This document shows, piece after piece, positions 60,898 to 64,000 of a stretch of 64,000 nucleotides of DNA (positions are counted from its first letter, which is position 1; every line of letters starts with the position of its first letter). The position numbers were made by a program, and so were the translations under genes. The notes beneath the pieces are model-generated. The model made no database searches. It was given only the letters and a program-made list of their open reading frames with translations, and had not been told where the DNA came from. Source of the DNA: Prevotella sp. khp7 (lineage in GTDB: Bacteria > Bacteroidota > Bacteroidia > Bacteroidales > Bacteroidaceae); contig NZ_FOIV01000003.1 in the NCBI RefSeq assembly GCF_900109055.1, positions 684,835 through 748,834 of the forward strand. The letters run 5' to 3'.

Positions 60898-61227
60898 ATG
60901 AAGAAAATAAGAAATGCGGCTTTAGTAGCCATCGTTGCGTTATCGCTCAGTTCGTGTGCATCAATGTTTTCAACCGTAGCCGATAAAGCTGCCAGCATTG
61001 AGTATGGCATGACCAAACAAGAGGTGACGGCCTTGATGGGTAAACCTAGTTATCGCAGGTTTGCCGAGGGACGGGATGAATGGGAGTATCGGTCTCTGCT
61101 GAACAATGATGATTACGACGTTGTGGTGTTGACATTTTACAACGGCCGGGTTGTTGCGATGGATTCATTCCGCGAGGTTCGTAAGGTTCATCCGAGGTTG
61201 CCCCAGCCTGATTCAAACAAAGAATAA
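60898..61227 (+). CDS. Small lipoprotein with BamE/SmpA-like fold
   Basis: The 109-residue protein has a signal peptide with lipobox (ALSLSSCASM). A short domain follows with IEYGMTKQEVTALMGKPSYR and then WEYR, which is the pattern of SmpA/OmlA (BamE) proteins. True BamE assists outer-membrane protein assembly; many Bacteroidota carry several such lipoproteins of unknown role. Family confidence is moderate. Confidence 0.78.
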   Translation: MKKIRNAALVAIVALSLSSCASMFSTVADKAASIEYGMTKQEVTALMGKPSYRRFAEGRDEWEYRSLLNNDDYDVVVLTFYNGRVVAMDSFREVRKVHPRLPQPDSNKE

Positions 61228-61261
61228 ACAGACTTTCCTCGTGCGTTCCACAACGATTTGT

Positions 61262-61288
61262 GACAATTAGGACAATTGGGACAATAAT
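61262..61288 (+). repeat. Three tandem 9-bp repeats before the DUF2520 gene
   Basis: GACAATTAG, GACAATTGG and GACAATAAT follow each other without a gap, ending 6 bases before the -7 box at 61295. They cover the place where a -33 box would lie. Confidence 0.65.
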
Positions 61289-61294
61289 TTTTTG

Positions 61295-61302
61295 TACCTT
61301 TG
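61295..61302 (+). promoter_or_regulatory. -7 box of the DUF2520 gene
   Basis: TACCTTTG contains the in-frame TTG at 61300, so the start is the ATG at 61327. No TTTG box lies at the usual distance. Confidence 0.55.
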
Positions 61303-61326
61303 CAGCGGATAAAACAGAAATGCATA

Positions 61327-62097
61327 ATGGAGATAGTTATCATTGGTTCGGGCAACCTGGCTACGCAGCTTTCGCTTGCCTTGAGCGAAGCAGGCCACCA
61401 CATCGGCCAAATATATAGCCGTACAGAGGCACATGCCAGCGAATTGGCGGCAAAGTTAGGGTGCAGGTATACCACCGATATCAGCCAAATAAGCGCTGAG
61501 GCCGAAATATACATCATATCGGTTAAGGACGATGCCATTGGAAGTTTGGCTGGGGCGATAGGCAAACGGGTGAAGAATGCTATCGTGGTTCATACGGCGG
61601 GCAGCATCGGGATGGATGTTCTAAAAGGTAAGGCATTCCACTATGGAGTGCTCTATCCTATGCAGACATTCTCGAAGAGCCACAGGGTCGGTTTCCGTGA
61701 AATCCCTTGTTTTATAGAGGCTTCTGGCTGTGAAGAACTTGCTGTGATTCGTTCACTTGCGGAGAGCGTCTCCGACCACGTGGTGGATTGTGATTCGGCG
61801 AAGCGCAAGAAGATGCACTTGGCAGCGGTGCTGGCCTGTAATCTGACAAACCATTGCTATCGTCTGGCAGAGCGTGTACTCGAATCCGAGCAGATTGACT
61901 TTTGTCTTTTTTTACCTTTGATAGCTGAAACAGCACGCAAGGTGTCGGTTATGTCGCCTAAGGCGGCGCAGACAGGGCCAATGGTGCGCTATGACCTGAG
62001 CGTAATGGAGATGCAGATGGAGATGCTGCCCGACGAGCGTACTCGTGAGATTTATCGTTTGATGGCCGAAAGCATTCACGAAGACTCTAAGTCTTAG
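61327..62097 (+). CDS. Rossmann-fold oxidoreductase with DUF2520 domain
   Basis: The 256-residue protein has an N-terminal NADP-binding motif (VIIGSGNLATQLSLALSEAG), like the F420/NADP oxidoreductase and 6-phosphogluconate dehydrogenase groups. A helical C-terminal domain follows with HLAAVLACNLTNHCYRLAER near residue 163, typical of DUF2520 proteins. The substrate is unknown. Its stop overlaps the stop of the convergent tex gene by 4 bases. Confidence 0.87.
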   Translation: MEIVIIGSGNLATQLSLALSEAGHHIGQIYSRTEAHASELAAKLGCRYTTDISQISAEAEIYIISVKDDAIGSLAGAIGKRVKNAIVVHTAGSIGMDVLKGKAFHYGVLYPMQTFSKSHRVGFREIPCFIEASGCEELAVIRSLAESVSDHVVDCDSAKRKKMHLAAVLACNLTNHCYRLAERVLESEQIDFCLFLPLIAETARKVSVMSPKAAQTGPMVRYDLSVMEMQMEMLPDERTREIYRLMAESIHEDSKS

Positions 62098-64000
62098 ATT
62101 CCCTTTAAAGAAAGCGAAATGCGCTTGCGGCGACGGTCTACTTCTATGACCCGCACCTTGAGATGCTGATGTAGTTTCACTACGTCAGTAGGGTGGGCTA
62201 TGCGGCGGTTGGCCATCTGTGAGATATGTATCAGTCCGTCCTGATGGACACCAATGTCGACAAAGGCACCGAAGTTGGTGATGTTGGTCACGATGCCTGG
62301 CAGAATCATTCCCTCCACCAAATCGTCGATGGTGTTGACATTCTTGTCGAATTCAAACTCCTCAAGTTGCTCACGCGGATCGCGGCCTGGTTTTTCCAAC
62401 TCTTTCATGATGTCGGTCAGCGTGGGGATACCCACCTCGGTCGTCACGTAGCGGCGGATATCGATAGCTTCACGCTTCTCTTTATTATTTATAAGGTCGG
62501 TCACCGAACAGCCCTGGTCTTTAGCCATCTGTTCTACGATGGCGTAACTTTCGGGATGAACGGCTGAGTTGTCGAGTGGATTCTTTGCACCAGGAATGCG
62601 CAGGAAACCTGCACACTGCTGATAGGCAGAGGGACCGAGGCGCGGTACTTTTTTCAGTTGGGCGCGCGAGGTGAAAGCACCATTGTCTTTTCTGAAATCT
62701 ATAATATTCTTGGCGAGGGTAGGACCAAGCCCGCTCACATACATCAGCAGATGTTGTGAGGCGGTGTTAAGGTTCACCCCTACGAGGTTCACACAACTCT
62801 CTACGGTCTGGTCGAGTGAGTGTTTCAGTTTCGTCTGGTCTACATCGTGCTGGTATTGACCTACACCGATGCTCTTAGGGTCAATCTTCACCAGTTCGGC
62901 CAGCGGGTCCATCAGTCGACGTCCTATCGAAACGGCACCGCGAACGGTGACATCCTCATCAGGGAATTCATCGCGGGCTATCTTCGAAGCAGAATAAACC
63001 GATGCACCATCTTCGCTGACGGTAAAAACCTGCGGTGTTGGCGTCTCGGCATTATTCTTTGCGTTAATGTTGTAGCGGCCTGCGAGCACATCTTTGATGA
63101 AATCGTTGGTCTCTCTGCTGGCTGTACCATTACCGATAGAGATGGCTTCTATCTGGTACTTTTGTATCATCTTCAGAACGGCGACGGCCGACTCTGTGCG
63201 TTTGTTGATTGGTGGGTGGGGGAATATGGCCTCATGGTGAAGCAAGTTGCCCTGAGCATCCAGACAAACCACCTTGCAACCTGTGCGGAAACCTGGGTCG
63301 ACCCCCATTACACGCTTCTGCCCCAATGGCGCTCCCAGTAGCAGCTGACGCAGGTTCTCGGCAAACACACGGATAGCTTCATCATCGGCCTTCTCCTTGC
63401 TGAGAGTCGAGAACTCGGTCTCGATGGCTGGTTTGAGCAATCGTTTGTAACCGTCGTCGATGGCCTCTGCCACCAGTCGTCCGCAAAGTGTGTTTCCATA
63501 TACATAATGACGCTTCAGACGTTCTACGGCTTCCTCGTCGTCGGGCGAGATGCTGATGCGGAGAATCCCCTCGTTCTCACCTCGGCGCATAGCCAGCAGT
63601 CGGTGGGAAGAACAACGTTTCAATGGCTCCTCCCAGTCGAAATAGTCGCTGTATTTGGCTGCCTCGTCTGTGTCGGCCTTAGCTTTCACAACCTTTGAGG
63701 TGATGAAGGCCTGGCGACTGAAGGCGTTGCGGAGTTGCTGGCGCGAACGCTCATCTTCGCTCACGGTCTCGGCAATGATGTCCTGAGCGCCCTTCAAGGC
63801 AGAGTCGGTATCCTTGACATCTCCTTTGATGAAGCGCTCTGCAGCTCGTTCAGGATCGCGCTCTCTTTGTAACAGCAGGATCTGAGCCAACGGCTCAAGC
63901 CCTTGTTCGCGTGCCACCTGGGCGCGTGTCCGCCGCTTGGGTTTATAGGGCAGATATATATCTTCGAGTTCAGTGGCATTCCAACAGTCGCGGATGCGCT
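62094..64000 (-). CDS. tex: Tex-family RNA-binding protein, 5' end cut by the window
   Basis: The frame runs unbroken to the window edge, with IYLPYKPKRRTRAQVAREQG just inside it, so the N-terminal part is missing. Visible parts are the RNase H-like YqgF domain (GVDPGFRTGCKVVCLDAQGN), helix-hairpin-helix motifs (NIIDFRKDNGAFTSRAQLKK) and a C-terminal S1 domain (MILPGIVTNITNFGAFVDIG). Tex binds nucleic acid and affects transcription in several pathogens. The first GTG in frame at 63917 is internal. Confidence 0.96.
   Translation of the reverse strand, partial: RIRDCWNATELEDIYLPYKPKRRTRAQVAREQGLEPLAQILLLQRERDPERAAERFIKGDVKDTDSALKGAQDIIAETVSEDERSRQQLRNAFSRQAFITSKVVKAKADTDEAAKYSDYFDWEEPLKRCSSHRLLAMRRGENEGILRISISPDDEEAVERLKRHYVYGNTLCGRLVAEAIDDGYKRLLKPAIETEFSTLSKEKADDEAIRVFAENLRQLLLGAPLGQKRVMGVDPGFRTGCKVVCLDAQGNLLHHEAIFPHPPINKRTESAVAVLKMIQKYQIEAISIGNGTASRETNDFIKDVLAGRYNINAKNNAETPTPQVFTVSEDGASVYSASKIARDEFPDEDVTVRGAVSIGRRLMDPLAELVKIDPKSIGVGQYQHDVDQTKLKHSLDQTVESCVNLVGVNLNTASQHLLMYVSGLGPTLAKNIIDFRKDNGAFTSRAQLKKVPRLGPSAYQQCAGFLRIPGAKNPLDNSAVHPESYAIVEQMAKDQGCSVTDLINNKEKREAIDIRRYVTTEVGIPTLTDIMKELEKPGRDPREQLEEFEFDKNVNTIDDLVEGMILPGIVTNITNFGAFVDIGVHQDGLIHISQMANRRIAHPTDVVKLHQHLKVRVIEVDRRRKRISLSLKGI

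Noticed and set aside
1-64000. tRNA or rRNA genes, CRISPR arrays, insertion sequences, T-box or known riboswitch leaders.
   Set aside because: Reading both strands by eye I found no cloverleaf with a TTCGA arm and acceptor stem, no regular spacer array and no transposase. A covariance-model scan would be needed to exclude faint cases.

Overview
The window looks like chromosome from a Bacteroidota bacterium, most likely a gut or rumen member of the Prevotellaceae. The signs are a SusC/SusD pair with an ECF sigma factor and FecR anti-sigma, DUF4348, DUF4491 and DUF3298 type proteins, a serpin, many SPII lipoproteins, and promoters of the Bacteroidota form (a TTTG box, about 20 bases, then TAnnTTTG) in front of many genes. 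The genus is inferred, not proven. I saw no rRNA, tRNA, CRISPR array, insertion sequence or prophage.

Layout. 0.1-9.7 kb is a surface-polysaccharide locus: an ABC exporter (Wzm/Wzt), three family 2 glycosyltransferases, a Stealth-type phosphotransferase, a CDP-glycerol phosphotransferase-like enzyme, an IspD/TarI-like cytidylyltransferase and an SDR enzyme. Together these suggest a teichoic-acid-like, phosphopolyol-containing glycan. 9.8-24.6 kb is mostly housekeeping: pheS, murB, an MBL hydrolase, a probable small RNA, a YtxH/holin-like envelope operon, a SPOR lipoprotein, ruvX, def, a TPR protein, a transglutaminase-like protein, thrS, infC-rpmI-rplT and a serpin. 24.7-27.1 kb holds a sigma factor next to a protein that joins an anti-sigma-like N-terminus to an outer-membrane barrel.

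27.4-30.3 kb is the most intriguing block. From one strong promoter it carries a short odd ORF, then a nucleotidyltransferase, an HPr-kinase-like ATPase, a SipW-like S26 peptidase and a PqqD-like protein. This looks like a peptide-modification system with no recognisable cyclase or radical SAM enzyme. 31.2-39.4 kb is an ECF sigma/FecR/SusC(STN)/SusD uptake system followed by a histidine acid phosphatase resembling inositol-polyphosphate phosphatases. 39.6-41.8 kb is an AT-rich island (an unrecognised protein, a NERD nuclease-like protein and a HEPN protein) next to a 27-bp perfect inverted repeat. 41.8-44.4 kb has a MORN-GH25 lysozyme and an iron-type alcohol dehydrogenase.

44.5-50.8 kb is the leucine operon: leuA, leuC, leuD, a second LeuA-like synthase (citramalate synthase candidate) and leuB. 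A complete transcription attenuator precedes it. Its leader peptide is rich in both Leu and Ile codons, which fits an operon that may serve both pathways. 50.8-56.5 kb carries a TPR protein, an MBL hydrolase, rsmG, a DUF3298 lipoprotein, a HAD phosphatase, an MFS transporter and a SIMPL protein. 56.7-60.8 kb is a compact pantothenate/CoA operon (panB, panC, panD, coaBC, coaX). The window ends with a small BamE-like lipoprotein, a DUF2520 oxidoreductase and a tex gene cut by the window edge.

Two intergenic spots 49 kb apart carry the same three-unit palindromic array with an exact 22-bp period, a dispersed element that no gene explains.
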